Made by a program: the position numbers and the translations under genes. A DNA stretch of 64,000 nt from Corallococcus silvisoli (lineage in GTDB: Bacteria; Myxococcota; Myxococcia; Myxococcales; Myxococcaceae): positions 248,001-312,000 of the forward strand of contig NZ_JAAAPJ010000007.1 of the NCBI RefSeq assembly GCF_009909145.1, given 5' to 3'. The notes under the pieces were generated by a model. The model was given only the letters and a program-made list of their open reading frames with translations. It did no database searches and was not told the DNA's origin. Shown in pieces: positions 48,917 to 58,359 of the stretch (within the stretch, counting starts at the first letter, position 1; each line of letters begins with the position of its first letter).

Positions 48917-51900
48917 GTGTTCATCTCCGACTTCGCCATCAAGCGTCCCATCATCACCATCACGGCGATGGTGGCGCTCGTCGTGTTCGGCATCGTCGCG
49001 CTCTTCAACCTGGAGACGGACGAGTTCCCGGACATCCAGCAGCCGGTCATCAACGTCACCATCGCCTACCCGGGCGCGGCACCCGACACGGTGGAGCGCG
49101 AAATCGTCGAGCCCATCGAGGACGCCATCTTCGCCATCTCCGGCGTGGACGGGAAGAAGACGACCTCCAGCTCCACGGACAGCCTGGCGAACTTCACGGT
49201 CTTCTTCGACTTCGAGAAGGACATCCAGGAGGCGTCGCAGGACATCCGGGACGCCATCTCCAGCAAGCGCGCGGACCTGCCGCAGGAGATGGAGGAGCCC
49301 ATCCTCACGCGCTTCGACCCCGCGGACCAACCCATCGTGTCGCTGGTGCTCACGTCGGACTCGCTGGACGTGCCCGCGCTGTCGCTCATCGCGGACCCGC
49401 TGGTCGTGGGGGACCTGCGCTCGGTGCCCGGCGTGGCGCAGGCCACGGTGGTGGGCGGCGTGAAGCGGGAGATGACGGTGCAGGTGCGGCCCGCGGCGCT
49501 CCAGGCGGCGGGCCTCTCCGTGGCCCAGGTGGTGGCCGCGCTCCAGGCGCAGAACCTGGCGGCGCCGGTGGGCCGGCTCAACACCGAACTTCAGGAGCGC
49601 ACCATCCGGCTCAAGGGCCGGCTGGAGACCCCCGTGGACTTCGCGCAGGTGCCCATCGCGGAGCGCAACGGGCGCATGCTGCGGCTGGGGGAGGTGGCGG
49701 ACGTGTTCGCGGGCACGGAGGAGCCGCGCACGCTGTCGCTCTACAACGGCGCGCAGGCCGTGGGCATCGAGGTCATCAAGGCCAAGGGCCACAGCACCAC
49801 CGAGGTCGCGGACGGCGTGCGCGAGCGCGTGAAGCTGCTCCAGCAGCGGCTGCCCGCCAACGCGAAGCTGGAGATCGTCCGCGACGCGGGCACCCGCGTG
49901 GAGAACTCCGTCGTCAACGTGCAGCAGGCGCTGATTGAAGGCGCGCTCCTCACGGTGCTGGTGGTGTTCCTGTTCCTCAACTCGTGGCGCTCGACGGTCA
50001 TCACCGGCCTGGCGCTGCCCGTGAGCGTGCTGGCGTCCTTCGTGAGCGTGTGGGCGTTTGGCTTCACGCTCAACACGATGTCGCTGCTGGGGCTGACGCT
50101 GGCCATCGGCATCCTCATCGACGACGCCATCGTGGTGCGTGAGAACATCGTGCGGCACGTGGAGATGGGGAAGGACCACTACACGGCGTCGCGCGAGGGC
50201 ACGAACGAGATTGGCCTCGCGGTGGCGGCGACGACGTTCTCCATCGTGGCGGTGTTCGTCCCGGTGGCGTTCATGTACGGCGTCGCGGGACAGTGGTTCA
50301 AGCCGTTCGCGCTCACCATCGCGTGCTCGGTGCTGGTGTCGCTGTTCGTCAGCTTCTCGTTGGACCCGATGCTCAGCGCCTACTGGCCCGACCCGCAGGT
50401 GGAGAAGGGCGAGCGGCGCAACTTCCTCTCGCGAGGGCTGGCGCGCTTCAATCACTGGTTCGACCGTCAGGCGGACCGCTACAAGCGGTTGATCGCGTGG
50501 GCGCTGGACCACCGGCTGGCCATGGTGCTGCTGGCGGTGGGGTCGCTGGTGGGCGCGGTGGCGCTGCAGGGCGTCCTGGGCGGCGCGGGCTTCGTGCCGG
50601 TGAGCGACCGCTCCGAGATCGAGATGCTGGTGGAGACGCCCGCGGGCTCCAGCCTGGACTACACGCGGCGCAAGGTGGAGGAGGTGTCCCGCATCACGCG
50701 CGCGCACCCGGAGGTCGCGTACACGTACACGACCATCGGCGTGCCGCTGCCGCTGCGCTCGCCGGGCGTGGACCAGGCGCTGGTGTACGTGCGGCTCAAG
50801 CCGAAGACGGAGCGCAAGGCGAGCCAGGAGACCCTGGGCAAGACGCTGCGCCAGGAGCTGCTCGCGGTGGGCGGCGCGTCGGTGTCGGTGTTCACCAGCG
50901 GCTTCGGCGGGGCCATCAAGTCCATCCAGCTGGAGCTGCGCGGGCCGGACGCCAAGGGGCTCAACCAGCTGGCGCAGCAGGTGATGAAGGCGGTGAAGCA
51001 GGTGCCGGGCGCGGTGGACGTGGGGCTGTCCACGCGCGGCGAGAAGCCGGAGCTGGAGGTGGAGCTGAACCGGGGCGTCGCGGGGCAGCTCAACGTGACG
51101 GTGGGGCAGGTGGCGCAGTCGCTGCGGCCGGCCTTCGCGGGCCTGGACTCCGGCGACTGGGTGGACCCCATTGGCGAGACGCGCAAGGTGATGGTGCGCC
51201 TGGCGCCGCAGTTCCGGGAGAACCCGGCCGACCTGGCGCGGCTCCCGCTGGTGGTGGGCACCGGGCCCACGGGCGTGCCGGTGGTGGTGCCGCTGGGGCA
51301 GGTGGTGACGGTGAAGCAGACCGTGGGTCCGGCGCAGATCGACCACCTGAACCGCGAGAAGGTCATCAACGTCCAGGCGAACGTGGCGGGGCGGTCGCTG
51401 TCGGAGGTGATGCGCGACGTGCAGGCGCGGCTGAAGGCCGTGAAGGTGCCGGCGGGCTACGAGGTGTCCACGGGCGGCGAGTCCGCGGACCAGCAGGAGG
51501 TGTTCAGCCGGGTGTTCCTGGCGCTGGGCGTGGCGGTGATGCTGATGTACCTCATCCTCGTCATCCAGTTCGGCTCGTTCCTGGATCCGCTGGCCATCCT
51601 GGTGTCGCTGCCCCTGTCACTCATCGGCGTGGTGCTGGCGCTGGTGCTGACGGGGGACACGCTGAACATCATGAGCCTCATCGGCGTCATCCTGCTGATG
51701 GGCATCGTGGCGAAGAACGCCATCCTGCTCATCGACTTCGCCAAGTGGCAGCACGAGAAGGGCATGCCGTTGCGCGAAGCGCTCATCGAGGCGGGGCGCA
51801 TCCGCTTGCGGCCCATCATCATGACGACCCTCGCGCTCATCGCCGGCATGGTCCCGGTGGCGCTGGGACATGGCGAGGGGGGCGACTTCCGCGCGCCGCT

Positions 51901-52102
51901 GGGACGCGCGGTGATTGGCGGCGTCATCACGTCCACGCTGCTCACGCTGCTGGTGATTCCGACGGTGTATGAAATCCTGGCGGATGGCCGCACGTGGATG
52001 ACCGGCAGGCTGCGCAGGACGTTCAAGGAGAAGGGCGGCGCGCACGAGCCGGTGCACGGGGGCGGTGAGGCGCGTCCCCAGCCGCAGGCCCGGCAGGACT
52101 GA
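48917..52102 (+). CDS. RND efflux transporter, HAE1 type
   Basis: A 1061-residue inner-membrane RND pump of the AcrB/MexB/OqxB class, from GTG 48917 (CAGGAG 8 nt ahead). The N-terminal FISDFAIKRPIITITAMVALVVFG block is typical. The proton-relay residues are Asp402 and Asp403 (GILIDDAIVV) and Lys933 (GIVAKNAILL). Two large periplasmic loops and 12 helices are readable. It exports hydrophobic or amphipathic compounds with the adaptor encoded 51 nt upstream. The absence of an outer-membrane partner suggests a shared TolC elsewhere. Confidence 0.95.
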   Translation: MFISDFAIKRPIITITAMVALVVFGIVALFNLETDEFPDIQQPVINVTIAYPGAAPDTVEREIVEPIEDAIFAISGVDGKKTTSSSTDSLANFTVFFDFEKDIQEASQDIRDAISSKRADLPQEMEEPILTRFDPADQPIVSLVLTSDSLDVPALSLIADPLVVGDLRSVPGVAQATVVGGVKREMTVQVRPAALQAAGLSVAQVVAALQAQNLAAPVGRLNTELQERTIRLKGRLETPVDFAQVPIAERNGRMLRLGEVADVFAGTEEPRTLSLYNGAQAVGIEVIKAKGHSTTEVADGVRERVKLLQQRLPANAKLEIVRDAGTRVENSVVNVQQALIEGALLTVLVVFLFLNSWRSTVITGLALPVSVLASFVSVWAFGFTLNTMSLLGLTLAIGILIDDAIVVRENIVRHVEMGKDHYTASREGTNEIGLAVAATTFSIVAVFVPVAFMYGVAGQWFKPFALTIACSVLVSLFVSFSLDPMLSAYWPDPQVEKGERRNFLSRGLARFNHWFDRQADRYKRLIAWALDHRLAMVLLAVGSLVGAVALQGVLGGAGFVPVSDRSEIEMLVETPAGSSLDYTRRKVEEVSRITRAHPEVAYTYTTIGVPLPLRSPGVDQALVYVRLKPKTERKASQETLGKTLRQELLAVGGASVSVFTSGFGGAIKSIQLELRGPDAKGLNQLAQQVMKAVKQVPGAVDVGLSTRGEKPELEVELNRGVAGQLNVTVGQVAQSLRPAFAGLDSGDWVDPIGETRKVMVRLAPQFRENPADLARLPLVVGTGPTGVPVVVPLGQVVTVKQTVGPAQIDHLNREKVINVQANVAGRSLSEVMRDVQARLKAVKVPAGYEVSTGGESADQQEVFSRVFLALGVAVMLMYLILVIQFGSFLDPLAILVSLPLSLIGVVLALVLTGDTLNIMSLIGVILLMGIVAKNAILLIDFAKWQHEKGMPLREALIEAGRIRLRPIIMTTLALIAGMVPVALGHGEGGDFRAPLGRAVIGGVITSTLLTLLVIPTVYEILADGRTWMTGRLRRTFKEKGGAHEPVHGGGEARPQPQARQD

Positions 52103-52174
52103 CGCCCGGAGGAAGCTCGCGTCATCCCAAAGGAACGGTTGGCGCATCGGGTCCGGAGCCATAGGGTCCGGAGT

Positions 52175-54133
52175 GTGGAGTCCCTGTTCCCCTGGCCTGA
52201 TTCGCAGCGCTCGCTCATCGCCGAGGCCCTGGAGGCGCTGGGCGTCACCCGCTGGGTCCTGAGCATCCATGACCCCAGCTTCCCCGGCCTCCCTGGCGAG
52301 GACACGGGCCGGGGCTCGCCGTACTCCGAGGGTGCCGCCCGCTTCCTCGACTTCGCCCGGGCGCTGGGCTTCACCGGCATCCAGCTGGGGCCGCAGGGGC
52401 AGACCACCGCGCACAACCCGTCGCCGTATGACGGCACGCTGTTCTCCCGCAACACGCTCGACGTGGCGCTCGCGCCGCTCACGGAGCCGGACGGCCCCTG
52501 GGGGCGGCTGCTGTCCTCCGAGACGCTGGCCCGGCTCGTCGCGGGGGCTCCCGAGGGCGCGGGGCCAGAGGCGCGCTACCAGTATGCGAGCCGGTCCCAG
52601 GCGCTGGCGCTCCAGGAGGCCTGGGACACGTTCCGTCGCGAGCGCGACCGCGCGGAGGCTCCCGCGTCCATCCTCGCGCTCGTCCGGCGCTTCGCCGACT
52701 TCCGCCTGGAGCACCGCGAGTGGTTGGAGCCGGACGCGCTCTTCGACGTGCTCGGCGCCCAGAAGCACACGCCGGATGACTGGCGCGGGTGGGCGGATTC
52801 GTTGGAGGGGCGCCTCTTCGCTCCGCGCCCAGGGGAAGAGGCCGCGGCGGAGGCCCGCATCCGCGAGCTGCTCGCGAGCGAAGCCGACGCGGTGGAGGCG
52901 TACGCCTTCCGCCAGTTCCTCGTGCATGAGCAGCATGGGTTGCTCCGGGAGCGCGTGGCGGCGTGGGGCCTCAAGCTGTACGGCGACCTGCAGATTGGCT
53001 TCTCGCCTCGGGACACCTGGGCGCGGCAGGGGCTGTTCCTCCGCGACTACCTCATGGGGGCGCCGCCCAGCCGTACCAACCCGGAGGGCCAGCCGTGGAA
53101 CTACCCCGTGCTCGACCCGGAGCGGTTCATCGCTCCGGATGGCAGCGGGCCCGGGCCGGTGCTCAGCTACATGGACGCGCGGCTGGGCAAGATGCTCTCC
53201 GAGTACGACGGGCTGCGCATCGACCACCCGCATGGGCTCGTGTGTCCGTGGGTGTACCGCGCGGGTACGTTGGATCCGCTGCGCGCCGTGCAGGGGGGCG
53301 CGCGCCTCTTCTCCTCACCGGACCTGCCGGACCACCCGGAGCTGGCTCGCTACGCCATCGTGGCTCCGGAGCAGCTGGACCGCACGGTGCCGCGCTACGC
53401 GGATGGCTGGGTGAAGTCGCTCACGCCCGAACAGGTGCGGCGGTACGCGCTCCTCTTCGACTCCGTGGTGCGCATGGCCCGCGAGCACGGCCGGGCCCGG
53501 GAGGACGTGCTGTGCGAGGTGCTGAGCACGCTTCCCCATGAGCTGTCGCGGGTGATGGCCCGCGATGGCCTGGGCCGCTTCCGCGTCACGCAGAAGGCGG
53601 ACCTGAACAACCCCGCGGACGTGTACCGCAGCGAGAACGTGGCCCCCGAGGACTGGGTGATGGTGGGCAACCACGACACGAAGTCACTCTGGCGGCTGGT
53701 CGCGGAGTGGCAGTGGAGGCACGCCCTGCGCGCCCAGGCGGATTACCTCGCGGAGCGGCTGCATCCCGAAGGGGAAGGACGGGAGGCCTTCGCGCGACAG
53801 CTCGCGGAGGACCCGGGGCTGCTCGCGCAGGCGAAGTTCGCGGACCTGTTCGCCAGCCGCGCGCGCAGCGTGATGGTGTTCTTCGCGGACCTGCTGGGCA
53901 TGCCCGACACGTACAACACCCCGGGCTCCGTGGACGCGCGCAACTGGTCGCTGCGCATTCCCCAGGACTGGGCCGAGCAGTACCAGCAGCGCCTGCGCGC
54001 GGGGGCCGCCCTCAACCTGCCGCAGGTGCTCGCGCTGGCCCTGCGCGCGGGGGGCGCCGAAGCCCGGACCCGTCACGCGCAGCTGCTGGAGCGGCTGGAC
54101 CGTGCGGCGTCGCGGCTTCGTCATGGCGCCTAG
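52175..54133 (+). CDS. malQ: 4-alpha-glucanotransferase
   Basis: A 652-residue GH77 enzyme that moves alpha-1,4-glucan chains in glycogen or maltodextrin metabolism. The catalytic residues can be placed: nucleophile Asp350 (LRIDHPHG), acid/base Glu448 (VLCEVLST) and transition-state Asp501 (VGNHDTKS). The start is uncertain: GTG 52175 (AGGG 8 nt ahead) is preferred over a TTG at 52139 that adds basic residues. It follows the pump gene by 72 nt but is not functionally linked to it. Cytosolic. Confidence 0.9.
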   Translation: MESLFPWPDSQRSLIAEALEALGVTRWVLSIHDPSFPGLPGEDTGRGSPYSEGAARFLDFARALGFTGIQLGPQGQTTAHNPSPYDGTLFSRNTLDVALAPLTEPDGPWGRLLSSETLARLVAGAPEGAGPEARYQYASRSQALALQEAWDTFRRERDRAEAPASILALVRRFADFRLEHREWLEPDALFDVLGAQKHTPDDWRGWADSLEGRLFAPRPGEEAAAEARIRELLASEADAVEAYAFRQFLVHEQHGLLRERVAAWGLKLYGDLQIGFSPRDTWARQGLFLRDYLMGAPPSRTNPEGQPWNYPVLDPERFIAPDGSGPGPVLSYMDARLGKMLSEYDGLRIDHPHGLVCPWVYRAGTLDPLRAVQGGARLFSSPDLPDHPELARYAIVAPEQLDRTVPRYADGWVKSLTPEQVRRYALLFDSVVRMAREHGRAREDVLCEVLSTLPHELSRVMARDGLGRFRVTQKADLNNPADVYRSENVAPEDWVMVGNHDTKSLWRLVAEWQWRHALRAQADYLAERLHPEGEGREAFARQLAEDPGLLAQAKFADLFASRARSVMVFFADLLGMPDTYNTPGSVDARNWSLRIPQDWAEQYQQRLRAGAALNLPQVLALALRAGGAEARTRHAQLLERLDRAASRLRHGA

Positions 54134-54455
54134 CGCGCCATGCCACGACCGCGTCACGGCTCCCCGGGCTTCGCCGTCCACTTCGAGCCCGGAGCCCTCC
54201 GTCCGGCGTGACGCGGACGGACTTCCTCGCGCAGCGGTGGTCGTCGCTCCCGCGCCTCGCCCGCGTACCGCACCCGGTCACGACCCGGGTCCGCTGTGAC
54301 AGACGTCGCGCTCGACCCGAGATGACGCGCTCGCTGTCACCCAGAGCAGGTCCCTTTTCACGGTGAGAGGAATCAGCCCAGGAACCTTTTTGAAATACGC
54401 GTTCTGAATGCTATCCGGCCTAAGCACTTCTTGATCTGGATGAGGAAGGGACCGC
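54134..54455. other. gene-free stretch between malQ and the STAS-like gene
   Basis: A 322-base gap. The first half is GC-rich without a convincing frame. Near the end a possible -35 (TTGAAA, 54390-54395) is followed after 16 nt by TATCCG (54412-54417), a weak sigma-70-like promoter for the gene at 54456. Nothing else stands out. Confidence 0.55.
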
Positions 54456-54863
54456 GTGGCGAATCTTCGTGAGTGGGAATTCGGGACGCATCGCGCGTAC
54501 TTCGAAGCGCCGGACCTGTTGGTGATGAAGTTCAACGGGCCCTCGAAGCTGGAGGACTCGAAGAAGGTGTTGGAGATCTGCAAGGAGGTGTCGGCGGACG
54601 GGCCGGTGTACCTCATCTCCGACGTGTCGAACTCCAACATCGAGAAGGACTCGCGCGAGCTGCTGGTGTCACAGGCGAAGGCGGAGTGGTTCCGGGGCCA
54701 CGTCTACCTGGGCACGGGGCCGCTCCAGCGCGCGGGCGCCAAGGCGCTGATGCTGGCGCTGTACTTCACCGGGAAGTGGACGGTGGACGTGGACTTCGCG
54801 GACTCGGAGCGCGACGCGCGCGAGCTCATCGCGAAGAAGCGCGCGCAGCCGCCGAAGAAGTAG
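54456..54863 (+). CDS. STAS/SpoIIAA-like protein
   Basis: 135 residues from a GTG start (GAGGAAGGG about 6 nt ahead). Alternating strands and helices (HRAYFEAPDLLVMKFNGPS, KKVLEICKEVSADGPVYLISDVSN) match the SpoIIAA-like STAS fold, with the helix carrying SNSNIEKDSRELL in place of a canonical phospho-Ser loop. A regulatory binding protein is likely. Convergent with the AMIN-like lipoprotein gene, 14 nt away. Confidence 0.75.
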   Translation: MANLREWEFGTHRAYFEAPDLLVMKFNGPSKLEDSKKVLEICKEVSADGPVYLISDVSNSNIEKDSRELLVSQAKAEWFRGHVYLGTGPLQRAGAKALMLALYFTGKWTVDVDFADSERDARELIAKKRAQPPKK

Positions 54864-54877
54864 CCGCTCGTCGCGCC

Positions 54878-55531
54878 TCAGTGCCGCACGTCCAGCACGA
54901 GGCGCATGGGGTCCTTCAGCTCCAGCACGCGGAAGGGGGCCCGGCGCGCGGTGCCCAGCACCCACGTCACCTCGCCCTCGAAGTCGCACAGGCGCTCCAG
55001 CGCCAGCACGGACGGCAGCACGGGCTTGAGCGTGCGCTGCGCCACCGTGGCCTGCCCCTGGTCGTCGTGCGCCCGGGCCGGAGTGAAGCGCACCTCCAGC
55101 GCGGCCTCCCCCGGGGGCGTCACGTCGTCTCCGGAGCCGCACTGCTGCACCGGGGTCTTCACGTACGCCACGTGGTAGCCCGGCAGGCGGGGGCCGTCGA
55201 ACTCGAACACGGTGCGGTCGTAGCCCTCGTGGGTGCCGATGCGCACCGCGCGCAGCGTGACGGCGGGCGGCTCGCCGCGTGGTGTCTCCACCGGCTCCGT
55301 GGTCCACGTGGAGTCCGTCGCGCCGGCCGCGTTCGCTGGGGCCGCCACCGCGTCCAGCACCCGGTGCACCGGCGGCGCCGCGGCGGCCGGGCCCTCCCGG
55401 GGCACGGTGTTGGCGGGCGGAGGCACCGCCGGGACGTCCATGGGCACGGTCGGCGGCTCCTGTTTCTGGCAGCCCGTGCCCAGCAGTCCGCAAGCCAGCC
55501 CCAGCGCGTACAGCCCATGTCGCAGGCGCAT
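54878..55531 (-). CDS. AMIN-like domain lipoprotein
   Basis: A 217-residue lipoprotein: MRLRHGLYALGLACGLLGTGC, lipobox Cys near 21. A Pro/Ala-rich linker is followed by a beta domain (LRAVRIGTHEGYDRTVFEFDG, PGYHVAYVKT, EGEVTWVLGTARRAPFRVLEL, RLVLDV) matching AMIN-like domains that bind peptidoglycan or envelope partners. The start at 55531 is set by the signal peptide. Divergent from the aminotransferase gene. Confidence 0.88.
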   Translation of the reverse strand: MRLRHGLYALGLACGLLGTGCQKQEPPTVPMDVPAVPPPANTVPREGPAAAAPPVHRVLDAVAAPANAAGATDSTWTTEPVETPRGEPPAVTLRAVRIGTHEGYDRTVFEFDGPRLPGYHVAYVKTPVQQCGSGDDVTPPGEAALEVRFTPARAHDDQGQATVAQRTLKPVLPSVLALERLCDFEGEVTWVLGTARRAPFRVLELKDPMRLVLDVRH

Positions 55532-55704
55532 CCCGTTCCTCCGGTCTTCCACCTCGGCCACGTCCCCCAGGGACTTCCCGCTTCCTCGCACACCGGGGCC
55601 GCTGGGAACATGGAAGATGCGCCGGCTTCGTCCGGTTGCGTATAGGGTCCGCCGGGCCCCGACCCCCGTGGGCCCCCCTCTCGCGCACTGGAGACCTCCG
55701 CCCC

Positions 55705-57003
55705 ATGGCCCTCGACCTGACCTCCCTCCCGCGTCCCTCCCGCGACGACACCACCGTGGGCACCATGGTGCGCGGACTCGTGGGCAGCGAAATCCTCCGC
55801 ATCGCCGCGGAGATCCGCGAGCTCGTGGCGAAGGGCAACAAGGTCTGCAACCTGACAGTGGGCGACTTCAGCCCGCGTGAGTTCCCCGTCCCGGACGGCC
55901 TGCGCGACCAGATTGGCACCGCGCTCCAGGCCGGTGAGACGAACTACCCGCCGTCCGACGGCGTGCTGGAGCTGCGCCAGGCCGTGCAGCGCTTCTACGA
56001 GCGCTCGCTGGGCCTGAAGTACCCGCTGGAGGGCATCGTCATCGCGGGCGGCGCGCGGCCCATCATCTACGCCACGTACCGCGCGGTGCTCGACCCGGGC
56101 GACGTCGTCGTCTACCCGGTGCCGTCGTGGAACAACAACCACTACGCGCACATGCTGGGCGCGAAGAGCGTGGTGGTGACCACGGACGCGGACGCGGGCT
56201 TCATGCCCACGCTGGCGCAGCTGGAGCCGCACCTGTCCACCGCGCGCCTGCTGTGCCTGTGCAGCCCGCTCAACCCCACCGGCACCATGGTGGATCCGGC
56301 CGCGCTGCGCGCCATCTGCGAGCGCATCGTGGCGGAGAACCGCGCGCGCGAGGGCCGGGGCCAGAAGCCCCTCATCCTGATGTACGACCACATCTACTGG
56401 GTGCTCAGCTTCGGGGGCACGAAGCACGTGACGCCCGTGGAGCTGGTGCCGGAGATGGCGCCCTACACCGTGTTCGTGGACGGCATCAGCAAGGCCTTCG
56501 CCGCCACCGGCGTGCGCGTGGGCTGGGGCGTGGGCGCGCCCACCCTCATCGCCCGCATGCGCGACGTGCTGGGCCACGTGGGCGCCTGGGCCCCCAAGGC
56601 CGAACAGGTCGCCACCGCGCGGTATCTGGACGACACACAGGCCACCGAGTCCTTCCTCGACACCATGCGCCAGCGCGTGGATGCGCGCCTGGAGGCCCTC
56701 TACAAGGGCTTCCAGCGCATGAAGGACGCCGGCTTGCCGGTGCGCGCCATCGCGCCGCAGGGCGCCATCTACCTCTCCGTCCAGTTCGACCTGGTGGGCC
56801 GGGATGGCCTCGCGACCAATGACGCCATCCGCAAGCGCCTCCTGGAGAAGGCCCGCTTCGCGGTGGTGCCCTTCCAGGCGTTCGGTCTGGCGGAGGAGTC
56901 CGGCTGGTTCCGCCTCTCCGTGGGCGCCACCTCCGTCGCCGAAATCGAGGAGGCCCTGCCCCGCGTGGAGGCCGCCGTGCGCGAAATCCTCGCCGCGAAG
57001 TAG
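55705..57003 (+). CDS. class I/II PLP-dependent aminotransferase
   Basis: A 432-residue fold-type I aminotransferase. The PLP lysine is Lys263 (DGISKAFAATGVRVGW). CSPLNPTGTMVD, YDHIYW and GVGAPTLIARM show the substrate and cofactor contacts typical of aspartate/aromatic-type enzymes. Cytosolic. It is followed after 66 nt by a transporter, which overlaps an epimerase gene, so the three may form an operon; the shared pathway is not clear. Confidence 0.92.
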   Translation: MALDLTSLPRPSRDDTTVGTMVRGLVGSEILRIAAEIRELVAKGNKVCNLTVGDFSPREFPVPDGLRDQIGTALQAGETNYPPSDGVLELRQAVQRFYERSLGLKYPLEGIVIAGGARPIIYATYRAVLDPGDVVVYPVPSWNNNHYAHMLGAKSVVVTTDADAGFMPTLAQLEPHLSTARLLCLCSPLNPTGTMVDPAALRAICERIVAENRAREGRGQKPLILMYDHIYWVLSFGGTKHVTPVELVPEMAPYTVFVDGISKAFAATGVRVGWGVGAPTLIARMRDVLGHVGAWAPKAEQVATARYLDDTQATESFLDTMRQRVDARLEALYKGFQRMKDAGLPVRAIAPQGAIYLSVQFDLVGRDGLATNDAIRKRLLEKARFAVVPFQAFGLAEESGWFRLSVGATSVAEIEEALPRVEAAVREILAAK

Positions 57004-57069
57004 CGCCCCCTCCCCAGCCGGGGGGACAGGGAATAGCCTGCCCACGCGGGCGTTGAGGGCGCCGCCATC

Positions 57070-58359
57070 ATGCTCAAGCGCTTCGTGGACGTCCGTGACG
57101 AGGAGGTGGGGGCGGTCCTCGGAGCGTTCCTCTACTTCTTCACGCTGATGTGCGGCTACGCCATCCTGCGGCCCATCCGAAACGAGATGGGCACCGCGGG
57201 GGACGTGAAGCACCTGCCCTGGCTCTTCACGGTCACCTTCGTCGTGATGCTGCTGGCGGTGCCGGCCTTCTCCGCGTTGGTGGCGCGCTATCCCCGGCGG
57301 GTGGTGGTGCCGCGCGTCTACCGCTTCTTCCTCTTCAACCTGCTGGCGTTCTTCGCGCTGCTCAAGTGGGGCGTGGCGCGCGAGGGCGTGGCGCGGGCCT
57401 TCTACGTCTGGCTGAGCGTCTACAACCTGTTCGTCGTCTCCATCTTCTGGAGCTTCATGGCGGACGTGTTCGCCAGCGACCAGGGCAAGCGGCTCTTCGG
57501 CTTCATCGCGGCGGGCGGCACGACGGGGATGATTGTCGGGCCGTTCCTGGTGGGGCGGCTGGCGGAGGGCGTGGGGCCGGTGAACCTCATCCTCCTGTCC
57601 GCGGTGATGCTGGAGGTGAGCGCGCAGTGCGTGCGCCGCCTGGGCCACTGGGCGCGGGACGTCCAGCACCAGCCCGCCACGCGCGAGGGCCCGGTGGGCG
57701 GCGGGATGCTGGCGGGCCTGAAGCTGCTGGTGCGCTCGCCGTTCCTGCTCGCGCTGGGACTCCAGGTGTTGCTGTACGCGGCCACCTCCACGTTCCTGTA
57801 CTACCAGGAGGTGCAGCTGGTGGCGTCGATGGCGAAGGACGCGGCGGCGCGCACGGCGGCCTTCGCGGACATCGACTTCTGGGTGCAGGTGCTGACCCTG
57901 GGGCTCCAGACGCTGGTCACCGGGCGGGTCATCTCCCGGCTGGGGCTGGGCGTGGCGATGGCGGTGGCGCCGGTGCTCACGCTGGTGGGCTTTGGCGTGC
58001 TGGCGTTCGCGCCGGTGCTCGCGGTGCTCATCGGCGTGAAGTCGCTGCGGGGCGCGAGCCACTACGCGCTGGAGCGCCCGTCGCGAGAGATCCTCTTCAC
58101 CACCGTGGACCGCGAGGCCCGCTACAAGTCCAAGAGCTTCATCGACACGGTCGTGTACCGCGGCAGCGACACGGTGAGCGCGTGGCTGCAGGGCGGCCTC
58201 ACCGCGCTGGGCCTGGGCATGACGGGCCTGTCCCTGGCGGCGCTGCCGGTGGCCGCGCTGTGGCTGGCGGTGGCCTTCTACCTGTCGCGCCAGCAGCGCG
58301 CGCGCGTCCCGGAAGCAGTGCAACAGCAGGCGACCCTCCCTGGAGGAACCACGGCATGA
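57070..58359 (+). CDS. MFS/nucleotide-exchange-like membrane transporter
   Basis: A 429-residue protein with about 12 membrane helices, starting at ATG 57070. Blocks such as YAILRPIRNEMG in the first helix and WSFMADVFASDQGKRLFGFIAAGGTTG resemble the NTP/NDP-exchange (ATP/ADP translocase-related) branch of the MFS rather than sugar porters. The helices are well defined. The substrate is uncertain. It overlaps the next gene by 4 nt and so is coupled to it. Confidence 0.8.
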   Translation: MLKRFVDVRDEEVGAVLGAFLYFFTLMCGYAILRPIRNEMGTAGDVKHLPWLFTVTFVVMLLAVPAFSALVARYPRRVVVPRVYRFFLFNLLAFFALLKWGVAREGVARAFYVWLSVYNLFVVSIFWSFMADVFASDQGKRLFGFIAAGGTTGMIVGPFLVGRLAEGVGPVNLILLSAVMLEVSAQCVRRLGHWARDVQHQPATREGPVGGGMLAGLKLLVRSPFLLALGLQVLLYAATSTFLYYQEVQLVASMAKDAAARTAAFADIDFWVQVLTLGLQTLVTGRVISRLGLGVAMAVAPVLTLVGFGVLAFAPVLAVLIGVKSLRGASHYALERPSREILFTTVDREARYKSKSFIDTVVYRGSDTVSAWLQGGLTALGLGMTGLSLAALPVAALWLAVAFYLSRQQRARVPEAVQQQATLPGGTTA